64,000 bases of DNA from Brachypterus glaber (lineage: Eukaryota; Arthropoda; Insecta; Coleoptera; Kateretidae): contig OY294050.1 in the NCBI GenBank assembly GCA_958510825.1, forward strand, positions 7,541,340-7,605,339. The letters run 5' to 3'. A model generated the notes under the pieces. It was not told where the DNA came from and ran no database searches. It saw only the letters and a list, made by a program, of their open reading frames with translations. Below are positions 12,101 through 21,615 of this stretch, piece by piece. The stretch's first letter is position 1. Every line of letters begins with the position of its first letter. A program made the position numbers and the translations under genes.

Positions 12101-12177
12101 ACGTGCTGGGGGCTTATGGTGTTGGGGCCCATCACACGTAAGTCAGTCCTAGACTGATTTGGGGAGTCGGCTGACAT
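1626..12177 (-). CDS. BCAS3: BCAS3 / rudhira homologue, 6 coding exons, 1253 aa
   Basis: Coding exons in transcript order: 12177-11887, 10954-10733, 10674-10417, 9764-8503, 7565-7336 and 3124-1626. All have GT-AG junctions, and the total of 3762 nt is a whole number of codons. The protein aligns by eye with BCAS3: an N-terminal block ending in GYTNGIQ, a PIALGTRWMAYAEKKL block, VHHLYVLHRGDTTAKVQD, SSLRGTSHVFPITPYGG, WLSQVEIVTHAGPHRRLW, and EDLADAMQESPS near residue 745. The family is a WD40-like beta-propeller protein (PROPPIN-like) known as rudhira. It links microtubules and intermediate filaments, affects cell migration, and with C16orf70/PHAF1 associates with phagophores. The start at 12177 (MSADSP) is chosen because it opens the conserved block. 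A CAG/GTAAAT just upstream (12194-12187) may be a 5' UTR splice site. Introns 2 and 3 are 58 and 652 nt; intron 5 is 4.2 kb and repeat-filled. Confidence 0.93.
3631..3768. mobile_element. 138-bp inverted-repeat element
   Basis: The left arm (GGCTGATTCAAGCATAATTA onward) is matched in reverse complement by the right arm ending at 3768, including the shared internal ATAATTATCACTAAC and a second paired block around TTAGTCCTTT/AAAGGACAAA. Arms are about 50 bp. It is non-coding and lies in BCAS3 intron 5. Confidence 0.65.
4798..4926. mobile_element. Short MITE with GTTCAAGAATTACGTCACC ends
   Basis: The arms pair GGGGCTGTTCAAGAATTACG at the left with GTAATTTTTGAACATCCT at the right. A related end occurs at about 51790-51815 (GACGTCATTCTTGAACAGCC). 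The ends resemble the TTACGTAACGC elements at 18194-18349 and 24131-24270. Confidence 0.55.
5072..5811. mobile_element. Foldback element, 740 bp (ATACAGGAT ends)
   Basis: Nearly the whole length is an inverted repeat. The left end ATACAGGATGTCCAGTAAAT and the right end reading the same in reverse complement (one or two changes) enclose mirror-image blocks, e.g. AAGGGGTGATTCTACATAGG on the left and its complement near 5755. Related sequences are at 11258-11870, 19422-20604 and 54960-55560. No open frame resembles a transposase. Confidence 0.75.
6635..7266. mobile_element. Foldback element, about 630 bp (GATGCAAGTCGCT ends)
   Basis: The terminal arms are GATGCAAGTCGCTTGTAAAA at the left and the complement of GCAAGTCGCTGGCAAAACAA at the right. 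Internal mirror blocks include CATTAATAGGTTTTATCAAG near 6797 and its complement near 7185. A related, SINE-interrupted copy lies at 32092-32548. It is non-coding. Confidence 0.65.
9807..10363 (+). mobile_element. tRNA-type SINE, 557 bp, with perfect 12-bp TSD
   Basis: The 5' part has pol III promoter boxes: an A-box-like TAGCTCAGTCG near 9818 and a B box GGTTCAATCC near 9863. An unrelated body follows, ending in a short ACT/ACC trinucleotide tail. The element is bounded by identical 12-bp direct repeats TAGGTCTGAAAA at 9795-9806 and 10364-10375, so both ends are exact and the insertion is probably young. It lies in intron 3 of BCAS3, antisense to the gene, and accounts for most of that intron. 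The length is unusual: typical insect SINEs are 150-350 bp. Confidence 0.85.
11258..11870. repeat. Half-copy of the foldback family, BCAS3 intron 1
   Basis: The sequence from ACATGGTGTATTTGAAATTC through TTCTACATCAGAAAATATG, the GAGATATAGCAACGAGG block and the CGGTATGAAGACGAAAAATA block matches one arm of the 19422-20604 foldback. The matching opposite arm is missing, so this is a truncated copy. It abuts the 3' side of coding exon 1 (boundary 11887). Confidence 0.65.
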
Positions 12178-12183
12178 TTTGGT

Positions 12184-12539
12184 ATAAATTTACCTGGAAT
12201 AAAATAGCAAGCTGTGAAGATATGTTATGCTACGCATTCCATTATATACTATTCACAGTAAATGGTATATTGAATTTTCCCACAAATTAAAAAAATTGAA
12301 AAAAAAAATATTTTTTTTGTTAAAAAGTTTAGAAATTTTTTTTTAAAGATATTTTTTTCAATTAAAAAAAATTTAACCCTCAATAACTTTTTTGTTTTTG
12401 GGAAATTATCTACAAAAACAATAAGGATCTTCCCCTCATAGAACATGATTTTTCCTGAAAATTTCTGAGTCGATCAGATAATGTTAACAAAAATCGTGAC
12501 ATTAGCTAGACAGACAGACAGATAGATGGACAGATAGAC

Positions 12540-12572
<33 letters not shown>

Positions 12573-12660
12573 ATTTTAAAGTTTTTTATTTTTTTATGAA
12601 ACACATTTCTATCCAAGAATTTTTTGTCTAGGACGTTTTTTGGTACAATACTATTCTATC
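12184..12660. repeat. GACAGACA-containing dispersed repeat
   Basis: Outer segments read CTATTCACAGTAAATGG near 12250 and GGACGTTTTTTGGTACAATA near 12632, with a (GACA)n microsatellite between (about 12507-12571). The same order of segments (CGCTAGAATA end, GTCTGTCTG core, GATAACTC/CGATCG block, TTTACTGTGAATA end) recurs at about 18440-18890, 29755-31255, 43000-43250 and 58985-59480 in either orientation. It is a dispersed non-coding family just upstream of the BCAS3 start codon. Confidence 0.6.
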
Positions 12661-12852
12661 GATACGCGCTGTCAATAGTATAATAAGTAAAAATAAAGGT
12701 AATTTGTAATTTCCATGACAAAATATTAATAATAATGCATAAAAATCTTTATCAGTTACCAAATGGACTAATGACCTGAATTTTTTTCTTTGTAAAAATG
12801 TGGGTGGTTCAGCAAAAAAGTAATTTAGCAAAAAAATCGATTTATTTTTTTT

Positions 12853-13733
12853 TAGATTAGATTAGATTAGATTTATTCAGATCCATTGATGTATAGTACA
12901 AATCGGATGTAGTCAATACAATATTAGCCAGTATAAAAACATATAAAATTATAATAAATAAGTACACACAAATTAAAATTTAGTGATCATAAAATTCAGA
13001 GAGAAAGTAAAAACAATTTTCGCTCAGATAATTTTTTGTTCTGTATTTAAATTGGTTGAGGCTGCCAGAGTTTTTGAAATTAGGCAACTTATTATACAGC
13101 CCAATGGCGGTGAGCTTGGGGCCCCTACCTACCTGAACCAGATTATAAGGGGGGGCATATAGAGAATCTGATTGACGAGTGACGTACAAATTAACATCCC
13201 CACAGTTAACAAAACTATCTAAATTTTTCCTGATGTAAACAACGCTTTCAAGTATATACATACTATAAATAGTGAGAATTCTATGCTGTTTAAACAGTGT
13301 CCTGCAAGAGGAATTAAACGAGCCTTTGAACATCAAACGGATAATTCTTTTTTGAAGAATAAAAACCTTGCTAATGTGGGCACTGTTTCCCCAACAAAGA
13401 AGACCGTATGTAAGTAATGAATTTATGCATCCAAAATAATATTTTTTAAGTGTAGAAGGACTGACTGTATCTCTAATTTGAGAAATACAATAGCACTTTG
13501 TAGCCAACTTCTTAACCAGACCCTCTATATGTCCCTTCCATGAAAGGGTAGAATCTATTAAAATACCCAGAAATTTACCACTGTCGCTCTGCTGGACAAT
13601 ACTTTTACCAGATTTGACCAGAATACTCAGATTAGGATTTGATCTCAGCGGGTGAAACAAAATAAAGTTGGTTTTGGAAGAATTTAAAATTAGTCCATTA
13701 TTAGTACACCAAGTTGACATATTTAGAATGCAG
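12853..13733 (-). mobile_element. 5'-truncated LINE, 3' end of reverse transcriptase ORF
   Basis: An uninterrupted 246-codon frame (13720-12980) ends in TAA. It reads like the C-terminal part of a jockey/CR1-type non-LTR reverse transcriptase: KFLGILIDSTLSWKGHI, YGLLCWGNSA, QKRIIRLMF, and a C-terminal FKYRTKNYL. The endonuclease and the catalytic palm (YADD) segment lie upstream in such proteins and are missing, as expected of 5' truncation. The element ends in an ATTAG/GATTA pentamer run (12853-12873), the 3' tail in the minus-strand sense. The long intact frame suggests a fairly recent insertion. Confidence 0.82.
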
Positions 13734-15315
13734 GTATTTATTTATTTAACACAGTACAATGCATCGGAAACTGTAAAAAAAAAAAACAATTTTTTTTTGC
13801 TAATGTACTCTTTTTCTAACCACTTACAAATACAAAAAATGCAAATTTGTTGTAAATTTTAAAATTTATTAAAAAAACAAGGGGGTGGAGTTAAAAAAAA
13901 CTTATTAAAGTTTGACGCACAGATCTGTGGGTACGGGAAATAGGTTTGGAATGTGTGTGCATGTGGAAGGCCCGATGTAGGCACGCACGCCTTACCTCTT
14001 GACGGAAAGAAGAGAGCGCGAATGATTCCTCCCCCTTATGTCGGAGACTTTCTTTCATGTGCAGAACTATATCAGATTCAATTGTATTGATTCCAAATGC
14101 CCGTAAGTAGATAGGAAAAGATTCATAAAAATATTGATAAAAACCCTTACGGGTGGTGTTGGGTGGTTCTTGTTTTTATAATTGTGTTGTCACCAGAAAT
14201 CTTAAAAAATTCAAAATTGTTATATTTCTGTATGCAAATTTGCCAATTTTAAAGGTTCTAGTCATACAGGCTGGGGGGGTGTTAAATCCATAAAAAGTCA
14301 AAAAAATACATAAACGTGTAAAAATAAATGAATTATAAAAAATTAATAATTAAATTATTTTTTATAAAAAAATAATTTTTTCAAATAGTATTTGTTGTTT
14401 ATTTTGCTGGTCTAAAAATATAAATTCTAAATTTAAATAAGAGCTAAACAATATTATCCAATATTAATATTAGGTAGGTGTTATTATTATTATTAGGTTT
14501 ACATTTATTGTTGTTACAAAACAAAAACTGGTTTTTAATTGTTTTTTTTTTCTTAGAGTTTAGAAAAAGGGCGTTTGTAACCTATGCATCAAATGTAATA
14601 AGATTATCCACATTAATTTAAATATTAACAAAAAATGAATAAAACCATTAAAGTTGAGTTGATTCATAAAACTACAAACAAAAACAAAGCTTACTCCTAT
14701 TCCTATCGAAAAAAATATTCCATTTGTTTCTCTACTGCGTCATTTCAAACAAAGGTCGAAACAAAACAACGACACTCAAAAAAATTAAAAAAAAAAACAA
14801 TCTAAACGAATTATTAATTCTTATGTCCGCTTATTTAACAATATTTCACGTAATTTTACAGCGAATCGATAAATATTTATTAAAAAGCACAAAGGATTCT
14901 AGCAATTCCACAACAACTGTCAAATCATAACAGAAATCAGCTGATTGGGCAAACGAAAATACCTCCTCCCTCCCACCGATTTCACAAGAATTATCGACTG
15001 AAAAATAACATAAAAACATTTAAATCGGCTTGTTTTTGGCTTTAAAATTAAAGTTTGAATAACATTAATAGTTATATTAGGTAAGTTTTGCTATTATCAT
15101 TTCTTGAATATACCAAGGTTTATGACTACAGCGTTGCCACGTCTAGACTAGCTCGAATCGAGCTGCTCGATGTTGTTTTTTTTTATCGCAATACGACGTT
15201 GCCAAGTCATTATTTACTTATAAAAATATCCCAGGCGTGTTATTATAGCAATGATTAACATAATAAATTATTATTAATAATGATAAACATCTCATATAAA
15301 TTTGTAACTTGAAAC
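13734..15315. other. Intergenic: upstream of IDS
   Basis: No gene was recognised. A somewhat less AT-rich stretch at about 13915-14110 looks unlike its surroundings but gives no readable frame. The segment should contain the IDS promoter and 5' UTR; no TATA box or initiator is asserted. Confidence 0.4.
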
Positions 15316-18300
15316 ATGAAGTCTAAAGTGCTCCATAATTTATTTGTTTTTTATATATATTTTTTATGCATAAAAAATAGTTTTGCATCTAAACCAAATG
15401 TATTATTAATAGTTTTGGACGATTTAAAAACTGCACTGAATTGCTACAATGATAACTTGGCCTATACGCCAAATATTAATAAATTGGCATCAAGCAGTTT
15501 TGTTTTTCAAAATACTTTTGCACAGGTATGACGTAAAAAATTAATAGAGAAGATATTTTTCTGTTTTTTTTTTTAATATTTAAATTATTTTTTTCAGCAA
15601 GCCATTTGTGCGCCAAGCAGAAACTCGTTTCTAACCAGTAGGAGACCAGATACATTACATCTATATGATTTTTACAATTATTGGAGAGAGTTTACTGGAA
15701 ATTTTACCACCTTACCACAACATTTCAAAGAACATGGTTATTTTACTAAATCCATTGGTAACCTTAACAAAGGAGAAAAGGGTTTCATACTGCTTGACAC
15801 ACGGTTCTAAAGCTACCGGAAGAATGCGAATTCGGAGCGTTTTTTGTTGCTGTTCTGTGTTTTTTTTTGCACCAACCTGCCCCTTTCGTCGTAGCTTTCT
15901 TACCGTGTGTCAGACTATAGAGAATCCATCAGAAAACATTAATATTTCATATAAAATAAATTTCTGAGCAGCGAAAAATGCAATATTTCGGTAACGGAAA
16001 AGAATAAAATAAAAATAAAAAAAAATACAAATGATGGGGTATTTACAGTTAATAATATAAACCTGCAAAAAAGTTCCTGCCACAATTTTGTAGAAAGTCT
16101 AAAATTGATAGAAAAAAACATGGACCGGTCCACTTTGCAACACACTGTATAATATTATTTTTTTTATTGAATATACCGGGTGTTTTTCAAAGGAAGCTCG
16201 CCGCTATAACTGTTTTCTTAGAGATAACAAAATAAAAATTGGAGGGTATCTATAAGACCATATTTTGAATTATATCATGTAACGTATTTTTTTTTTACTT
16301 CCGGTTTAACTGAAAACGACCCCTACTTTTGATTTGTAAATGGAACACTCCGTATATTTTTACATATCTGGATTCTCCATTAAATTCTTTGTATTATCTT
16401 AAGTTTTTGTAAAATTTTGAAAGCTTTTGTCATTTAAAAAAAAATGATTTATATTTTTTTTCAGGAAATCTGTTAATTTTGGATCAAATTCTAGTAGAAA
16501 AATAAGATTTTTTATTAATATTATTATATTACTCGAAAAGTAAACTTGGAAAAACTTGTTTTGCTAATACTCGAATTTTTGCATATGGCATATGGCTCGC
16601 CGATATTACTACAAAGATTTTTTTTTGGTATCATTGTAAAGAGAAAATATCTTTCTAGTGATATTGATGAGCTATAGACGTTATAAAGCAAAAAATATGT
16701 TTTTCCAGGTTTACTTTTCATGTAAAATTAAAAGTAAATAATTTTTTCAATAAACTGTATTTTCCTTTCAATATTTAATCCAAAATGAATAGATTTAGTG
16801 ACTTTCCAGATAAAAAATCTGAAACAAAATTTCACTTAAAAAATGACAAAAGCTGTCAAAATTTGACAAAAACTTAGAATAATACACAAAATTCAATGGA
16901 AAATCCAACTATGTAAAAATATACAGGCTCAAAAGTTAGGGTCTTTCCGGTCAAACCGGAAGTGAAAAAAAACACGTTTAACGTCTAATATCATTTAATA
17001 GATGATATAATTCAAAATATGGTCATACAGACACCCTGTAAATTTATTCTTTCATTTCAAAGAATAAAAAAGTTATAGGGGCGACTTGCCTCGGGCGAGC
17101 CACATTTGAAAAACACCCGGTATATTGCTGCGAATAATAGTCGAATGAATAGACTTTCACTCAGTTCAAGAATCACTCAAATTCATTAAAAGGTTTTTAA
17201 AATATTTAAATTTGAAATTACATGATATTTTGGGCGGACCACTTCAACTGCTCAGCAGATTTTTTAGAAATTTTTATTTTTATTATTTTATAGGAAAAAT
17301 ATTTCATCCTGGAGTATCCTCCAATAACACAGACGACTTCCCATACAGCTGGAGTGAAGTACCATTTCATCCCAGCACAGAAAAGTATAAAAACTCCAAA
17401 GTTTGTTTGGACCCAGATGGAAGTTTAAAAAAGAATCTTATATGTCCTGTTATAGTAGAATCTCAACCAGAAAATACTCTTCCAGATATCCAGTCCACGG
17501 ATGAAGCCGTACGGTTTTTAAGAAGTCGGAATTCGTCAAATGGTTTAAATTATTTTTTAGCAGTTGGTTTACATAAACCTCATATTCCTTTTAAGTTTCC
17601 TGTAGAATATTTAAGTAAGTGTTTACCTGAATAGTACCTAGGTAATTTTTCAGTTTTTGAAAAAAATATTTTTTTTTTTTGAAAAAAAAAAAATTTGAAA
17701 TTTTTTTTGAAAACCTTTTCTAAATATTTTTAATTTTTCCAAAAAAAAATCGTTTTAATGAACCAATACCTCCAGGGAAAAGTATTATTTTGTTGTCAGC
17801 AGTATTTTTTCGTTTTTAGAATACCATCCTTTGGAAAAAATAAAGTTACCAAAAAATAGATTCCGACCGTCACTGTTACCGAATGTGGCCTGGAATCCTT
17901 GGACCGATTTGCGACAAAGGGACGACATAAGGAAATTAAACATATCATTTCCATATGGACCTATGCCAGATTTTATGACGAAAAAGATCATTCAGAGTTA
18001 CAATTCTGCTGTTACCTATGTGGATGATTTAATAGGAAAAATATTGCAGGAGGTGGATGATAATACTATTATTGTGATAACCAGTGATCATGGTAAGTAG
18101 GGTTGCCAATTCTAAATCATTAAAACAAGCCGTGAAGATATGCGAAAACCGAAAAATTAAAAAAAAATAAAATAAAAAAACTGTTTTTTTTAATAGGGGA
18201 ATGTTCAAGTATTACGTAACGCAAATTTTGATCATTTTGGAACCCGCCCCCCCTGTAACGCTATTTTCCTACACCATTAACATGGGCGTAACACTCCAAA

Positions 18301-21213
18301 ATGACCTCCCCCCACCTAGAAGCGTTACGTAATACTTGAACGTTCCCTAGGTTCTTTTTTTGAAAAACAAAAAATTGTTTTAATTTTTTTTTATTTTCTG
18401 TTTGCAAAAACTGTTTTTTCATTTTTTAAAAAAGTTTAATCCTTCATAACTTTTTTTGTTTTTGGGTGATTACTTCCAAAATTGGTGGAATTGATCCTTA
18501 TTTAAAAGTATTTTTCCTAAAAAAGTTACGTTAAACAGAATTTTCTTTCAGCTTTTTTCGAGTTTTTTAAAAAGTTTAACCCCCCATAACTTTTTAATTT
18601 TTGGGGGGATTACTTTCAAAAACATAGAGCACTCATAGAGCTTGATTTTTCCTGAAAATTTCGAGTCGATCGGACTATTGGTTCTTGAGTTATCGTGTAC
18701 ACAAAAACGTGACATCGGACGGACAGACGGACAAAAAAAAAACAAAACTTTCTTATTTTTTCATGAAACGAATTTATAGGTGTCAAAGAATTTTTTGTCT
18801 AGGACGATTTTTAATTTTTTTTGAAAATTCGAAACTATTATTATAATAATAATTATTATAAAACTATTCTAGCGCAGGGGATGTGAATAGTATACTAAGC
18901 AGTATTATGTAGTTTTTATATTTAGGTTTAACAGTTAGCTTAACAACTCATATATATCAAATTGTATTATAGGCCTTGATACCAGTTTAATAACTGTTTA
19001 AAGGTCATTTATAAATTCGTTTAAATAAAAATAAAATAAATAATAAATTAAACATACATTTTCTTTTAGGCTGGTCATATGGAGAACATGGAGAGTTTTC
19101 AAAATTTAGCAATTTTGAAGTAGCAACAAAAGTACCACTGATGATTAACGTACCGCAACTATCAAAGAAAAAAGTGATCATAAACAAACCAGTTGAGTTG
19201 GTCGATTTATTTCCAACTTTGGTTGATTTAACACAAATTTCAAAGCCATTAACAAAATGTCCTAAAGATTATAGTCTTTTATGCACAGAAGGAAAAAGTC
19301 TTGTTTCCTTGATGTATGATACACTTTATTCATTGGTAAGTTAATGGGAACTTTAACAATCACATGTCAAGAGGTAGACTGCTTTAGGCGGGGTTGAATT
19401 ACAACCATATTACCTTATATTTATACACGGTGTATTTGAAATAGGGTCGGAAATTTTAACAGATGATTCTACATCATAAAATATGACAAAAAGTTCCTAT
19501 AAACATATGTCTAAAAATGCGTCATAAGGGAGCTACGCCCCTTTGAAAGTGGCTAAAAAAATCGGTTTTTAATTAATAACTCAGGAACCCTTTGAGATAT
19601 ATCAACGAGGTTTTGCACGTCAACTAATTCTACCAAGTCCCGTTTTTATGTGTTATTTTCGTGTACTTATTTCAACCAGGGGTGTGCGAAACGGGGGGGG
19701 CTTATCAGTTTTTTGTCTTAAACTTTTTTCTGTGTAACTTTTTTGCAATTTTATTTTTGAAATATGATTCCTCAGGTCAAAATACATAAAAAAGTTACTC
19801 TTGTTGTAATACTGTAGGATTAACCGTTTTCGATAAAAATTCATTTGAAGGTGAAATTCCACGGTTTGAGGACGAAAAATTAAATACTAAAATATTGAAA
19901 ACCAACATTTTAATGATGCAGGGCGAATGTACATTAAAAACTAAGAAAAAAACCTCATATACAGGTACTTCCAAAAATCAATCCTAATGGAGCTATGGTC
20001 TCCTAAATATGCACCATTTTTAAAGGGCTATGGTAGCTTTAAAAGCGTTTTTTCGACCTACATGTATGGAAACTTTTTTTCTTAGTTTTTGATGTAGAAT
20101 AACATTGCATCATTAAAATTTTGGTTTTCGACATTTTAGTATTTAATTTTTCGTCCTCAAACCGTGAAATTTCACCTTCAAATTAACTTTTCTCGAAAAC
20201 GGTTAATCCTACAGTATTACAACAAGAGTACCTTTTTATGTATTTTGACCTGAGGAATCATATTTCAAAAATAAAATGGCAAAAAAGTTACACAGAAAAA
20301 AGTTTGGGACAAAAAACTGATAAGGCCCCCCCGTTTCGCACACCCCTGGTTTAAATAAGTACGTGAAAATAACCTACAAAGATGGGCCTTATTAGGATTA
20401 ATTCACGTGCAAAACCTCGTTAATATATCTCAAAGGGTTCCTGAGCTATTAAATAAAAACCGATTTTTTTAGCCAATTTCAAAGGGGCGTAGCTCCCTTA
20501 TGACGCATTTTTAGACATATGTTTAAAGGAACTTTTTGTCATATTTTATAATGTAGAATCACCTGTTAAAATTTCCGACCCTATTTCAAATACACCCTGT
20601 ATATGATTACACCTCCAAGCCATCAAGCTAGGGAGTGTGTGATTTTCAACTGCAAGCCATCGAGTTAGACTCAATGCTCCAAGCAGACATAAACTACCCC
20701 TAATTAACTGATGGGTTTGAAATGTTAGTATCATTTAGATGGAGGGTTAATACATATACATGTAAAGTTTCAAATCAGTCTAATATTTTACAACATATGC
20801 TCCGCAATATTCTGCAAAATAATAACCATTAGTCAACATTTAGAGGTAGTTTTTATACATGGAACAAATTATTTTATTTTTAGGAAGTCAGAGGAAAGTT
20901 TGCTGCGTTTTCTCAGTATCCCAGGCCTGGTTCATACCCTACAAATAAACCTAACAGTGATAAGCCCCATTTGAAGGATATAAAAATTATGGGGTACACA
21001 ATGCGCACTGAACAATACCGATATACAGAATGGATTAAATTCTATAACAATAATTTTACCTTGAATTGGAATACAAAATATGGCGTTGAACTATATGATC
21101 ACCTTATAGACCCAGAAGAAAACATGAATTTGGCAGGTAGAGAAGAATTACGGAATCTAACAAAGATTTTGCATGATAAACTAAAATTAGGTTGGAGATA
21201 TGCTCAAGAATAA
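15316..21213 (+). CDS. IDS: Iduronate-2-sulfatase, 6 exons, 519 aa
   Basis: Exons: 15316-15525, 15598-15757, 17294-17614, 17820-18092, 19070-19335 and 20884-21213. All junctions are GT-AG and the sum is 1560 nt. The enzyme removes the 2-O-sulfate from iduronate in heparan and dermatan sulfate in the lysosome. Residues 1-24 form a signal peptide. D35-D36 (VLDDLK) and D320-H321 (SDHG) are the expected calcium ligands. C74 in CAPSR is the cysteine that a formylglycine-generating enzyme oxidises. Close family matches include [57 protein letters not shown] and [20 protein letters not shown]. Length is close to the human enzyme (550 aa). Several NxT/S sites suit a lysosomal glycoprotein. The first ATG is taken because it gives the signal peptide. 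No break was found. Confidence 0.95.
16172..17124. mobile_element. Foldback element, 953 bp (ATACCGGGTGTTTTTCAAA ends)
   Basis: The left end TATACCGGGTGTTTTTCAAA is mirrored at 17105-17124. Mirror blocks continue inward: CCATATTTTGAATTATATCA near 16259 and its complement near 17005, CCGGTTTAACTGAAA near 16302 and TTCCGGTCAAACCGGAAG near 16945, and a paired GTAAACTTGGAAAA / CCAGGTTTACTTTTC block near the centre. It lies in IDS intron 2 and has no transposase. Confidence 0.75.
18194..18349. mobile_element. 156-bp MITE with GTTCAAGTATTACGTAACGC ends
   Basis: The left arm AATGTTCAAGTATTACGTAA is paired with the right arm ending TTACGTAATACTTGAACGTT. Internal CATTTTGGA/TCCAAAATG segments also pair. 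The outermost bases are TA on both sides, compatible with a TA target duplication. A second copy is nested at 24131-24270, and fragments occur near 31872 and 60535. It lies in IDS intron 4. Confidence 0.65.
18440..18890. repeat. GTCTG-family dispersed repeat, reverse copy
   Basis: It contains GAGTCGATCGGACTATTGG, GAGTTATCGTGTACAC, the GGACGGACAGACGGAC core and a CTATTCTAGCGCAGG end, i.e. the same segment order as in the other copies, in one orientation. It fills most of the rest of IDS intron 4. Confidence 0.55.
19422..20604. mobile_element. Foldback element, about 1.18 kb, best-preserved copy
   Basis: Left end TATACACGGTGTATTTGAAA, right end its near complement (TTTCAAATACACCCTGTATA). The two arms pair almost base for base over about 550 bp each: AGGGTCGGAAATTTTAACAG near 19445 and its complement near 20567; GAGATATATCAACGAGG near 19594 and its complement near 20425. 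The centre holds CTACATGTATGG. Its intact GGGGCGTAGCTCCC (about 20486-20499) serves as the empty-site reference for the hAT MITE at 55411. It lies in IDS intron 5. Confidence 0.8.
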
Positions 21214-21278
21214 ATACCTTTATGAAATTCACATGATTTTCTTATTTCTTCCTCGTTGATAAATGAGCAAACCACCGA

Positions 21279-21284
21279 AATAAA
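21279..21284 (+). terminator. Probable IDS poly(A) signal
   Basis: AATAAA lies 66 nt after the IDS stop. A second AATAAA overlaps the stop codon itself (21209-21214). The PCM1 start codon is only about 330 nt further on, so the IDS 3' end and the PCM1 promoter share a very short spacer. Confidence 0.5.
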
Positions 21285-21615
21285 ACATGCACGAACTTGA
21301 CATGAAGTGACATTTATGGCACTTTTTAAACTAGTCGGTAAAACAGAAAATTATGTTACCTTCATAAATAAATCAACAGTCGATAAAACAGATTTCGCTT
21401 TGATCGTCGAAATGTCAAAACAGCTGTCGTAAAGTTGTCAAAATAAATTTTATTTTTTTCACAAAGCGTTTAATAAATTACAATAAATAATATACAGTTA
21501 TGGATTAATAATATTTTTAATCCGTTATTAACGGTGAAGTTAAATCAAGAATTATCATTTCTAAGGTGAATGTGTATAATCAAATAAAAACTTTTTACAT
21601 TTAAAAACAACAAAA

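Noticed and set aside
15665..15967. 100-codon plus-strand frame overlapping IDS exon 2
   Set aside because: Wrong frame relative to the CAPSR-containing exon; it continues into intron sequence.
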